Shown in pieces: positions 9,014 to 16,883 of a stretch of DNA of 64,000 nt. A program made the position numbers and the translations under genes. The DNA is from UBA4675 sp964601265 (GTDB lineage: Bacteria; Bacillota; Clostridia; Christensenellales; Borkfalkiaceae). Under the pieces are notes generated by a model. The model searched no databases. It saw only the letters and a list, made by a program, of their open reading frames with translations, and was not told the DNA's origin. The DNA is taken from contig CAZRMT010000002.1 in assembly GCA_964601265.1 (NCBI GenBank), positions 1 to 64,000 on the forward strand, written 5' to 3'. Within the stretch, counting starts at the first letter, position 1. Each line of letters begins with the position of its first letter.

Positions 9014-10122
9014 TGCTTCACCTCCGTCAAATAGGGTATTAAAGCAGAAATTCTATACTCTAGCCTGTTTGTCCAATAAGAAATTACTTGTTCGTCGCCA
9101 TCTTCGGTTAATTGCGAGCAAATCGCAATAACTTTCTGTAAAGAACTCCAACTGTTTTTAGTATACACTTTCCCGTCTTCGTTAGTAATAGCCTCAGCTT
9201 GAGATAACACTCTAACCAACTCTGAAAAAGCTCGTTTATAAATAACGTTGTCGATAGCGTCGTTTAGCGTTTTTGCCACTTTGTCTATTTCATATTGCGT
9301 TACAGTCGTTTGCAAAACGGCAACGGCGTTATCGAGCGCGGTTTTTAACCTATTTCCGCTTTCTTCCGTTAGCTCGTCCGTATTATACCCTCTCGCCTTT
9401 TCTATTGCAGGAAAAAGTTCGGAATAATCATACGAATTACCCTCTCCTATAACGGTAAAGTTATCAAAATAATTAGGTGAATAAAAATTTCTCATTCCTA
9501 TTTTACCTTCGTCGGTTCCGATATAATACGTTATCGTGGGCGTTTCTTGATAATCCACAAACGCATATAGCATACCGTTTTTCACAACTACCCTTAAATG
9601 AACTTTATCCATAGGAAGTTTTAATCCGCCTATTTCAACCTTTGCTCCAAGATAAGCGTTATCGAAACGGTGAAGTTTTAAATAATACGTCGTATCACCC
9701 GCTCCCCTTTCCAAATTGACGCACCATGCCTTTATTGCGTCCATATCGGAATCCGCTTCCGAAGCTTGCACGTAAATACCGCTATCGAATTTTCCGGACT
9801 TATTAATCGTCATAATATCCACGTTTACTTCAACGTCGGAATAACTACGCTTTTTTAAAATAGCTTTTTGTTCGGCAAGAACCCAAAAATACAATTTGCC
9901 GTCCATCGTATATGGAAGTTTATCAAACTCCGTATACAAATCGAAATCGGTAAGTTGCCCGTTTTCGAAATCGTATACGAGCCTTCCGCCTGCCACCTCG
10001 TAATTTTCCACCGCCATAACCGAACGGCTTTTAACGGGCGCAAGCGTCAACGCCGTCGCTACCGCCGTTACGACGGCAACGATAAGCGTTAATATTTTTA
10101 TATAATTGCTTTTTCTTTCCAC
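9010..10122 (-). CDS. secreted concanavalin-fold protein with FIVAR helices (paralogue 1)
   Basis: The 370-residue product is a paralogue of the protein at 2303-3364. It has a signal or anchor segment at about residues 8-28, a CBM66/DUF1080-like beta-sandwich (about 48-222, containing 'LYTEFDKLPYTMDGKLYFW' and ending 'NYFDNFTVIGEG'), and two FIVAR-like helical bundles to the C-terminus. It begins with GTG and is preceded by GAGGTG. It overlaps the glycosidase start by 4 bases. The fixed association with GH36 in both cassettes suggests that the two proteins act on the same glycan, but this is inference. Confidence 0.7.
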   Translation of the reverse strand: MERKSNYIKILTLIVAVVTAVATALTLAPVKSRSVMAVENYEVAGGRLVYDFENGQLTDFDLYTEFDKLPYTMDGKLYFWVLAEQKAILKKRSYSDVEVNVDIMTINKSGKFDSGIYVQASEADSDMDAIKAWCVNLERGAGDTTYYLKLHRFDNAYLGAKVEIGGLKLPMDKVHLRVVVKNGMLYAFVDYQETPTITYYIGTDEGKIGMRNFYSPNYFDNFTVIGEGNSYDYSELFPAIEKARGYNTDELTEESGNRLKTALDNAVAVLQTTVTQYEIDKVAKTLNDAIDNVIYKRAFSELVRVLSQAEAITNEDGKVYTKNSWSSLQKVIAICSQLTEDGDEQVISYWTNRLEYRISALIPYLTEVKQ

Positions 10123-10138
10123 AAAAACACCTCAAAAT

Positions 10139-13100
10139 TTAATTCTTTACGATTTTAAAATTATCTATGGTCATACTCGTACCTTCATACAACGAAGCGT
10201 CCGATACGGGACAGTAAATACGGAATAAAACCAAATCTTCGGCATTAAAGGTAATACTGTAATGAGTTTCGTTTGCGTCTATTTTTGCTGTTTTAAAACC
10301 GCCTTCCGAAACGCTATAATAGAAAATCGAATAATAGCTTTCTGTCTGTTCGCCCAAATCTATTTTATAATCGAAAGAAATAGTAATTTGTCCGACCGTA
10401 TCGTAAGCGATATTGTACCAATAATTATTTCTACCCGTATGCGAGAAGTTAATAGCGCCGTTATTGCCGTTAGAAACAGCGTCGCCTCTAACCGTGTCGG
10501 AAGGAGTATAAACCAATTTTTTATTTCCTTCTTCTTCGATTATTTCAAGCATATTTTTATCTTGCGTCCATTCGATCACGGGAGCACTGTCATCTACCGA
10601 AGTGTTGTCGAAGAACGATATATTGTCATAATCGATAAATAATAATACGTTGCTCTTTAATACCAAGCTGAAAGTAACGTTGTTTGAAAGCGTAATATCG
10701 AAACGGGTTACACCATAAACAAGCGCAAGTATTTCTTGTTTTAACGTTATACCGTCGACACCTATTTCAATCCACGAAGTATCTACTGCAGACGGGGTTA
10801 AATACGCCGTATCCAAAGAGCCTGCAGAATTCATTCTGGGTGCTTGACGAAGAATTGAAGCAATAGTAACACCGCTTTCGAATTCGCCGTCCACCTTAAG
10901 TTCGGTCATCCCGTCGGTCACGTCGTAGTGAGAATTGTATATTTTATTCTTTCCTTGTCCGACGTTTTCTTTAACTCCGAAACCGAAATTATCAATAAGC
11001 ATATACGTGCCTTCAGCGTCCGATTTTTGCGTCATAGCGCAGTGAACGTAAAATCTTTCAACCGTATTTGCGTCCAATTCAGTATAAAACGTTCCGCTTG
11101 TTCCGTCTATTGCAACAGTGTGATAAGCGTATTGATTATCTCTGTATATAAACTCGTAATTAGGAGTTTTTCCGTCGGTCGTTACAATTTCGTAATCGAA
11201 GAACACTATCACGGTTTCTACCGATGCAAAATTAAAATTCCACCAATCGGAAGTAAAGTTACTGTTTGCAAACGTAAGACATCCGTTATTTACTCCACCC
11301 GTAAAACCTCCTTGCGAATGTCCTAAAGTAGCGTTTGTAGGCGTGTATTTATACTTTTTGTTTCCGTTGACGTCAACGATTTCAATCATACTCGTATCTT
11401 GACAACTTGCAACGTTTCCGCTACCAGTTTCAAGAGCCGTTTCTTCCTGAACGTAAGTTTCGTCCCAGTTACTATAATACATAACGTTACTTGTAAGCGT
11501 AAAGGTAATTTCCTTATTGTTGCTCAACACTATCGTATACGACATAGATCCGTAAACTTGGTCTATAAGTTGTTTAGATAAAGTTATTCCGTCCTTTGAA
11601 AGCGTTACGTAAGAAACGGGAAGCGTTCCGTCGGATTGAACCGCCGTATTAGTTCCGGTATTATCCCAGAACAAAGCCCCTTTTCTTTTTACCGATAAAA
11701 CGGTAAGACTTTCGTCAAATTCACCTTTTAAGAAAACCGTTTCTTGACCGTAAATAACCTTTTTACTTACTTCCGTTAAAACCGCCTTTCTGTTATCGAC
11801 AACTACAAACGTCGTCTTATAAATTCCTCTTTCCCCTATAACGGTTAACTCGTGAGTTCCCGCTGTGAGTAAGTTGCACTTATTCTTATCTACGGTATAA
11901 TTTATTTCACCGTTTAAAGCAAACTCGAATTCTTCATTATCTATTTTTACTTTTGTAATATTTTGTTTAGTCGCAAACGAAATTCCGTTCGCTCCTAAAA
12001 CGTACTCTTTAACGTCGGTAAGGAAATACTCTGCGTCGTCGGTTTCCCATACACGTAAATCGTCTACCATAATGAACTTATTGTCGCTTTCCTTAAAATC
12101 GGGCAACCTTATTTGCATAAGTCTGGGCAAATCGCAAGAGGCGGTAGTATTTGTAAACCAACCCGTATCGAAAACGTGTTCCTCTCCGTCTGCGGTTAAA
12201 TACCAACGTATTTCATTCCATCCCCCGACGTCAACAACTTCGTAACCGCTTCCGAAGAACGTATTAGCCACGTTGCTGTCGTGTCTGTCCATTATATAGA
12301 AGTAAGTTTCTTTTGCTCCGATATTCGAAGAAATTTTATAAGTGAAAGTAACCCTATATTGATTGTTTTCGTTGGTAGAAACGTAAAGCCAATCCCAAAC
12401 GTGAGGCATAAACTTCATCGAGAATAACGTCTTTGCTTCTGCGTTTTCCGTTGAACGAACGAATAACGCTTTATTTCCCGTGCTTCTTTCTTCTATTTTT
12501 ATAATAGAATTTCCGTTCATTCCCGAATACATCGGGCTACCTTGTACGTAAGTGTTGTCGTGATAACCTAAAATCGACGTATCGTCGTAGTTAGAAGACA
12601 TCACGATAGAACTCTTTAAAATAATTCTTTCGGTCTTTCCCGTATTAAACGTTATCTCGAATTGAGTTTCCCCAAAGAACAAGTCCGCAACCGAAGAAGG
12701 AATTTCTACGTATCCTTTATCGTTAAGTCCCGTAACGAGGTTTAATAAAGAAGCGTAATTCTTTTCAGTGTCGCATTGTGCAAAATCCCAATCGTTGTAC
12801 CCGCCGTTGTAAACCTTTTTAATCTGTTTTACGGAAACAAGAGTGACGCCTTGGTCAAAACTTCCGTAAATTTTAACGGCTTCGGCTTTATTTGCGTCGT
12901 ATTTAGCCGTCGTATCTTTAATCGTGCAAGCACGGTTGTCTACGGCAGAAAACTTTACTTGTACGGAACAAATATCGGTCTTTACCGCAAAAGTATGTTC
13001 TCCAACCGTGATATTTCTTAAAGCGTCTGCTTTTATAGTCAACTTGTTTCCGTTTACGCTTACGAATTCGTTTACCAAAACGTTGTCAAGATAGAAATCA

Positions 13101-14548
13101 CAATCAAAGTCGGATAAATCGCAATTAAGAACGTAATCTCCGTTTAAAGGATAATCTTCACTTACCGAAATCGTCGGCTTGGAATCGAGTTCAACAACGG
13201 TAAAGTTATCAAAATAAATACAACCTCCCGCATCTTTAAAAAATGCTCTGACCCACGTTCCGTTTGCTATTTCTTCATAGGTTGCAACGGCTTCGAAATG
13301 GTGTAAAATACCGTCGTTTTCAGCACCTAATAATAAATCGAATTTCCAACTCGTATCCCTAGAACCGAAAAAGAAAGTTCCAGTGGAAGTTCCTTCCGTC
13401 ATATAATCGAAAGAAAATGCGTAACATTTGTCTTTTGCATATCCTACGTTATACCAAGTCGATTCAAATTCAGACTTGCGCAAAGTGTATATACTATGGC
13501 AATCGTACAAAACGTCTTTCGTATTCGGCGTAAAACGAAGTACTTTTCCGTCCATTCCAGCTATTCCGTCTACAATCTTAACGTTGTCAGAATATTGATA
13601 CAAAGAATTAAGTCCCGTGTTAGAATTAGACGTATCGTGAATGGTTACCATATCGTAATCGGAATAGAATATAATATTGTTTTTTACGGTAAAGGAATAT
13701 TTGTCGTTGTTTGAAAGAAGTAAAGTATACGTTGCCTCTTTAAAACTCTTTTTTAAAATAGAACTTTTAATTGTAATTCCTTCGCTAGTCTGTTCGTAAT
13801 GAGATTTATCAATTAAAAAATCCCCTTGCTTTAAAGACGTTATGGTCGTACCGTTAAAGTTAACGTTGAAACTTACGCCGTTTTCATACCCGTAACGGAA
13901 TTGCTTTGTCGTAACCGTATCGAAAGAAGTTTTTACGGAATTATCCGTTTTTACAATACAAGTTGCCGTATCCGCATCGGGTGCGTCCGTAATTACTTTT
14001 ACTTCAAATTCTCCGTCCCCTAAAGCAAGAATTATTTCCGCTTTTATAACAAGACAAAGACTGTCTTCGTCATAATGATAGTCGTCGGAATATAAAGTTT
14101 CGCCGTTTAACTCAACGTAGTACACGTTTCCGCCTTTAAGCGAAAGCGGAAGTTCTAAATCTTCCCCGCCGAAACGGTCGTAGTTATATAAACTTTGCGA
14201 GAATTCAGGTTGTCCTATTACAGGCGCTTTAGGCGTCCATTTCGCCGTAAACGTTACGTTTTCGGACGGCATCGTAAAGCTATCGCCCGCATTATAGACG
14301 ATTGACGAATATACCCACCCGCTAAAATCATAGTCATCACGGATAAAAGTATTTTCAGGTAACGAAAACACTTCGCCTTCTTTTTTATCCCCGACAACGG
14401 GAGCCGTTCCCTCTCCTTCTTCGGTTATAAAAGTTACAGAATACTTTTTGGCAGTATCGTTATTATTTCCGCTGTTTTTTACGCAGGCGCAAAGCGATAA
14501 AGCAAACACACACAGCAATACTACCGTTAAAAAAGATCTTCTTTTCAT
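10139..14548 (-). CDS. very large modular surface lipoprotein (InlB repeat plus four Ig/jelly-roll units)
   Basis: The start chosen is ATG at 14548, giving 1469 residues, because AAGGAG lies 6 bases before it and the lipoprotein signal MKRRSFLTVVLLC begins there. The lipobox is LCAC with Cys22. Residues about 37-105 are an InlB B-repeat. Four Ig-like/beta-sandwich units follow (about 112-452, 453-835, 843-1191, 1196-1469), each closing with a pattern such as IDNFGFG or YFDNFTV. The second unit is the most divergent and longest. It lacks the long Ser-rich stalk of its paralogue at 3375-6593. It is the first gene after the divergent regulator and is probably the cell-surface binder of the cassette. 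Confidence 0.75.
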   Translation of the reverse strand: MKRRSFLTVVLLCVFALSLCACVKNSGNNNDTAKKYSVTFITEEGEGTAPVVGDKKEGEVFSLPENTFIRDDYDFSGWVYSSIVYNAGDSFTMPSENVTFTAKWTPKAPVIGQPEFSQSLYNYDRFGGEDLELPLSLKGGNVYYVELNGETLYSDDYHYDEDSLCLVIKAEIILALGDGEFEVKVITDAPDADTATCIVKTDNSVKTSFDTVTTKQFRYGYENGVSFNVNFNGTTITSLKQGDFLIDKSHYEQTSEGITIKSSILKKSFKEATYTLLLSNNDKYSFTVKNNIIFYSDYDMVTIHDTSNSNTGLNSLYQYSDNVKIVDGIAGMDGKVLRFTPNTKDVLYDCHSIYTLRKSEFESTWYNVGYAKDKCYAFSFDYMTEGTSTGTFFFGSRDTSWKFDLLLGAENDGILHHFEAVATYEEIANGTWVRAFFKDAGGCIYFDNFTVVELDSKPTISVSEDYPLNGDYVLNCDLSDFDCDFYLDNVLVNEFVSVNGNKLTIKADALRNITVGEHTFAVKTDICSVQVKFSAVDNRACTIKDTTAKYDANKAEAVKIYGSFDQGVTLVSVKQIKKVYNGGYNDWDFAQCDTEKNYASLLNLVTGLNDKGYVEIPSSVADLFFGETQFEITFNTGKTERIILKSSIVMSSNYDDTSILGYHDNTYVQGSPMYSGMNGNSIIKIEERSTGNKALFVRSTENAEAKTLFSMKFMPHVWDWLYVSTNENNQYRVTFTYKISSNIGAKETYFYIMDRHDSNVANTFFGSGYEVVDVGGWNEIRWYLTADGEEHVFDTGWFTNTTASCDLPRLMQIRLPDFKESDNKFIMVDDLRVWETDDAEYFLTDVKEYVLGANGISFATKQNITKVKIDNEEFEFALNGEINYTVDKNKCNLLTAGTHELTVIGERGIYKTTFVVVDNRKAVLTEVSKKVIYGQETVFLKGEFDESLTVLSVKRKGALFWDNTGTNTAVQSDGTLPVSYVTLSKDGITLSKQLIDQVYGSMSYTIVLSNNKEITFTLTSNVMYYSNWDETYVQEETALETGSGNVASCQDTSMIEIVDVNGNKKYKYTPTNATLGHSQGGFTGGVNNGCLTFANSNFTSDWWNFNFASVETVIVFFDYEIVTTDGKTPNYEFIYRDNQYAYHTVAIDGTSGTFYTELDANTVERFYVHCAMTQKSDAEGTYMLIDNFGFGVKENVGQGKNKIYNSHYDVTDGMTELKVDGEFESGVTIASILRQAPRMNSAGSLDTAYLTPSAVDTSWIEIGVDGITLKQEILALVYGVTRFDITLSNNVTFSLVLKSNVLLFIDYDNISFFDNTSVDDSAPVIEWTQDKNMLEIIEEEGNKKLVYTPSDTVRGDAVSNGNNGAINFSHTGRNNYWYNIAYDTVGQITISFDYKIDLGEQTESYYSIFYYSVSEGGFKTAKIDANETHYSITFNAEDLVLFRIYCPVSDASLYEGTSMTIDNFKIVKN

Positions 14549-14600
14549 GATTTTCTCCTTAAAACTATTATTCGACAAAAGTTTCCCACTGTCTAATCCT

Positions 14601-14629
14601 ATTTTAAACTAATTATCACTACACTTCAA
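14601..14629 (-). promoter_or_regulatory. predicted SigA promoter of the glycan cassette
   Basis: On the minus strand TTGAAG is followed after 17 bases by TAAAAT. The -35 box lies inside the palindrome at 14620-14634, an arrangement expected for a repressor-controlled promoter. The transcript would start about 45-50 bases before the large lipoprotein. Confidence 0.5.
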
Positions 14630-14634
14630 GTGTA
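14620..14634. promoter_or_regulatory. 15-bp palindrome, candidate operator of the ArsR-type regulator
   Basis: TACACTTCAAGTGTA is a perfect 7-1-7 inverted repeat in the intergenic region between the regulator and the cassette. It covers the predicted -35 box of the cassette promoter. ArsR-family proteins bind short inverted repeats as dimers. Assignment to this regulator rests on position only. Confidence 0.5.
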
Positions 14635-14662
14635 AAGTATTGCAATTTATTATGTGATATGT

Positions 14663-14696
14663 TACAATTGTACTGTAATTATCGTTGTCGTACGAT
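14663..14696 (+). promoter_or_regulatory. possible regulator promoter with overlapping palindrome
   Basis: TACAATTGTA (14663-14672) is a perfect 10-bp palindrome overlapping a weak -35 (TTGTAC, 14668-14673), which is 17 bases before TACGAT (14691-14696). If real, the regulator may control its own gene. The promoter match is poor, so this is tentative. Confidence 0.3.
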
Positions 14697-14722
14697 AAAA
14701 TAAAATACGTTAGGAGTAAAAA

Positions 14723-15703
14723 ATGCTGAACAACCAATATAAACAGATTATTCAAACGGAAATTCCGTGGCTATACGAGGTTGCAAATGCGCAAGACCGA
14801 GTAGAAATAAGCAATATTTGTAGAGCACTTTCGTCCCCGATAAGGCTTGAAATTTTAAGTTTACTTAATAAACGCAATTATATAATGAACGAAATCGCAA
14901 ACGAACTCGACCTTCAACCGTCTTCCACCGCTTTTCATTTGAAAATTTTAGAAGACGCTGGGCTCATCACCGTAAACACGTCGACAAAATATAAGGGCAC
15001 GTTAAAGCACTATTCTTATAGCGTACGAGATTTAATGATTCGTTTACGCCCCGCAGCAGAACTACACAACGTTTCGTTAACGCCCGTTACTTACACGATA
15101 AAAATAGGAGAATTTTCCGATGCAAATTTTAATTTATATTCGGGGCTTGCTTCCGAAAATAAATTATTAGTAGAAAATCACCCTAATTTAATGTTTGGCA
15201 AAGAACGTTTTCAGGCAGAATATATTTATAATATCCGTGAAGGCTTTGTGAAATATACAATTCCCAACGAATACGCAAAAAATAATCCTTTATCCGAAAT
15301 ACAATTTTCTATGGAAATATCGTCCGAAACTATCGGATATAACGAAGACTTCCCCAGCGATATAACCTTTTCGATTAACGGCGTTGAATTATGTACTTGG
15401 ACGTGCCCAGGGTCTTACGGCGATAAATACGGAATATATACGCCCGCTTGGTGGTATCCAGAAAGTGCAAAATACGGACTTTTGACCACGATAAAAATAA
15501 AAGACAAAGGCGTATTCGTTAACGAGGAACTTTTTAACCGAAATATAGGTTTAAGCAATTTGGATTTACCTAAGGGGATTTATACCGAACTGAAAATCGA
15601 AGTAAAACAAAATGCAAAACATTGCGGAGGTTTTTGTTTATTCGGCGAAAAATTCGGAAATTACAATCAAGCCATTAACTTTACTGCTTTTTATAGAAAA
15701 TAA
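14723..15703 (+). CDS. ArsR-type winged-helix regulator with large uncharacterised C-terminal domain
   Basis: In this 326-residue protein, residues about 25-100 form an ArsR/HTH_20-type winged helix: 'ICRALSSPIRLEILSLLNK', then 'MNEIANELDLQPSSTAFHLK' as the helix-turn-helix, then a wing. No metal-binding Cys motif is present at the usual ArsR positions. Residues about 115-326 form a second, beta-rich domain with strongly conserved features shared with the paralogue at 59449-60477: GYN, SDITFS(I/V)NG, LCT, G-x-x-G-x-x-x-G-x-x-(T)P-x-WW, YGLL, AKH-x-GGF-x-LFG. It could be a ligand-sensing or jelly-roll domain. It stands divergent from the glycan cassette, and a sugar-responsive role is inferred. 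The ribosome site is TAGGAG. Confidence 0.75.
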   Translation: MLNNQYKQIIQTEIPWLYEVANAQDRVEISNICRALSSPIRLEILSLLNKRNYIMNEIANELDLQPSSTAFHLKILEDAGLITVNTSTKYKGTLKHYSYSVRDLMIRLRPAAELHNVSLTPVTYTIKIGEFSDANFNLYSGLASENKLLVENHPNLMFGKERFQAEYIYNIREGFVKYTIPNEYAKNNPLSEIQFSMEISSETIGYNEDFPSDITFSINGVELCTWTCPGSYGDKYGIYTPAWWYPESAKYGLLTTIKIKDKGVFVNEELFNRNIGLSNLDLPKGIYTELKIEVKQNAKHCGGFCLFGEKFGNYNQAINFTAFYRK

Positions 15704-15716
15704 TTCTTTTATTAAA

Positions 15717-15758
15717 GTCGAAAGGGAAAGTCGCTAAAAAGCGACTTTCCCTTTCGAC
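15717..15758. terminator. strong bidirectional hairpin between convergent genes
   Basis: A perfect 18-bp inverted repeat (arms 15717-15734 and 15741-15758, 6-base loop) lies between the plus-strand regulator and the minus-strand gene at 15790-16221. The T tracts are modest on both sides, but the stem is very stable. Confidence 0.7.
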
Positions 15759-15789
15759 CTTCTTTTAATATTTATACGTTTTAAGTTTC

Positions 15790-16221
15790 CTAAATAAGGG
15801 CTATTGCTACACCCACTGCGGCACCTACGATAGCTGCCCCGATGATAATTGCCATACCTATCCAAAACCCGCTTTTACGGTGTGCAACGGCTTCTTCGGT
15901 TTCATTATTTTCAAACACGAAAGCATTGCCTCTAGCCATATTAAATTTATTCTGTCCGACAAGACGTATATCTTCAAATCCGTCGGGCAACTGATAAAAC
16001 TCGCTGCAATATCCTTTACTTAGCGTATCGGCAATCACAAAAATTTTCGCCTCGTGCTCGTCTATTTCAAAAGTAACCGTTTCGCCGTTTTTTATTTCGC
16101 CAAGTTTTTTACACGGAACGTCCGCAATCGTTAATTCGTTCGATTCGTCTTCTATATACACCTTCATTTTAACTAGCGACGCAACAAAAGTTTTCTTTCT
16201 CGTAATCGTTAAATATCTCAT
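15790..16221 (-). CDS. small protein of unknown function with C-terminal membrane anchor
   Basis: The product is 143 residues. The first 105 are soluble, with alternating hydrophobic residues suggesting beta strands ('MRYLTITRKKTFVASLVKMK', 'GETVTFEIDEHEAKIFVIAD'). A single Gly/Ala/Ile-rich transmembrane helix (about 120-142) follows at the very C-terminus. No signal peptide is present, so the soluble part is probably cytoplasmic and the protein tail-anchored. No family was recognised. It is a single-gene unit behind a consensus promoter and a good AAGGAGAG site, so it is likely well expressed. Confidence 0.6.
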   Translation of the reverse strand: MRYLTITRKKTFVASLVKMKVYIEDESNELTIADVPCKKLGEIKNGETVTFEIDEHEAKIFVIADTLSKGYCSEFYQLPDGFEDIRLVGQNKFNMARGNAFVFENNETEEAVAHRKSGFWIGMAIIIGAAIVGAAVGVAIALI

Positions 16222-16245
16222 ACCTACTCTCCTTATTTTTGTAAA

Positions 16246-16274
16246 ATTATAACATCTAATTCATACAATGTCAA
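16246..16274 (-). promoter_or_regulatory. consensus SigA promoter
   Basis: On the minus strand TTGACA is followed after exactly 17 bases by TATAAT, matching the consensus at all 12 positions. It drives the 143-residue tail-anchored protein. Confidence 0.85.
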
Positions 16275-16483
16275 TATTCAAAAAGAATTTTATACAAAAC
16301 ACAATGAAACCTACAACAAATTTTTAACAAGTAACAACAAAGACAAAACAAGAGCGAGCAGAACGAATGACCGCTTTGAAAAAAAAATCACTACAAGAAT
16401 CAGTTTATATATGGGAGTTTTATATTTAATGCAATCGTTTTTTAAAAAAATATTCCACAATAAAAAATAATTTTTTTAAAAGC
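16275..16483. other. AT-rich intergenic spacer between divergent promoters
   Basis: This stretch lies between two consensus promoters that fire outward. I see no open frame with a ribosome site, no strong hairpin and no repeat, only A/T-rich sequence. It could serve as an UP-element region for both promoters. Confidence 0.5.
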
Positions 16484-16512
16484 TTGACAATAAAAATACT
16501 TTTTTATATAAT
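16484..16512 (+). promoter_or_regulatory. consensus SigA promoter
   Basis: TTGACA, 17 bases, TATAAT, with A/T-rich sequence immediately upstream. It lies 36 bases before the ATG of the small membrane protein. Confidence 0.85.
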
Positions 16513-16548
16513 TTTTTTTGTAATAAATTTATGTGAGGTATTTTAATT

Positions 16549-16878
16549 ATGGCAACTAAAAAAAGTAGCACAAGCTCTAGTTCAAGTTCCAAAAAAACTT
16601 CTACAAGAAAAAGTTCATCGTTAAGCTTAAACAAGATTTCATTTTATATGATTTGCGCCGTCGCAATCTTATATCTTGTTAGCATGATTTTATCGCTATG
16701 CGGTCTTAACTTAAAAATAATAGTAGCACTACAAGGTTTAGCAACTGCTATTATGATTTGCGTTGTAGGAATTCTCGCTTGGAGATACGTACGCAACAGA
16801 CCTACCGTTTGGAAAGTTTTATATTTCGTATGTCTTTTAGTAGTAATTATCGGAATTATAATCCCGTTAATAAAATAA
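16549..16878 (+). CDS. small three-helix membrane protein with Ser/Thr/Lys-rich N-terminus
   Basis: The product is 109 residues. Residues 1-28 are almost only Ser, Thr, Lys and Arg. Three hydrophobic segments follow (about 33-52, 56-78, 87-107), so it is an integral membrane protein with a short basic cytoplasmic tail. I do not recognise a family. It stands alone, with a perfect-consensus promoter and a strong terminator, which suggests high expression. A GTGAGG ribosome site lies about 11 bases upstream. Confidence 0.6.
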   Translation: MATKKSSTSSSSSSKKTSTRKSSSLSLNKISFYMICAVAILYLVSMILSLCGLNLKIIVALQGLATAIMICVVGILAWRYVRNRPTVWKVLYFVCLLVVIIGIIIPLIK

Positions 16879-16883
16879 CAATT

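Larger units (their letters stand above)
135..14548 (-). repeat. tandem duplication of a three-gene surface glycan cassette
   Basis: Two copies of the same gene order follow each other on the minus strand: 14548-6857 (lipoprotein, concanavalin-FIVAR protein, GH36) and 6593-135 (lipoprotein, concanavalin-FIVAR protein, GH36). Corresponding products are clear paralogues along their length. The two glycosidases are both 718 residues, with the predicted catalytic Asp residues at identical positions (455 and 532). The copies have diverged, so the duplication is old. A terminator and a separate promoter lie between them, which suggests they are independently transcribed. Confidence 0.85.

Noticed and set aside
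10262..14100. Several plus-strand frames of 60-130 codons inside the large lipoprotein gene
   Set aside because: They are antisense shadows of a long, well-supported gene. They lack ribosome sites and have no recognisable domains.
3375..14548. Internal near-identical DNA repeats as a possible mobile element or phase-variation cassette
   Set aside because: Repeats are in frame within coding modules and no recombinase, invertible promoter or terminal repeats were seen. Unequal crossing-over explains them.
14723..15703. A metal-sensing ArsR/SmtB repressor
   Set aside because: Only the winged helix matches. The Cys motif of helix 3 is absent and the neighbours are glycan genes, not metal resistance genes.
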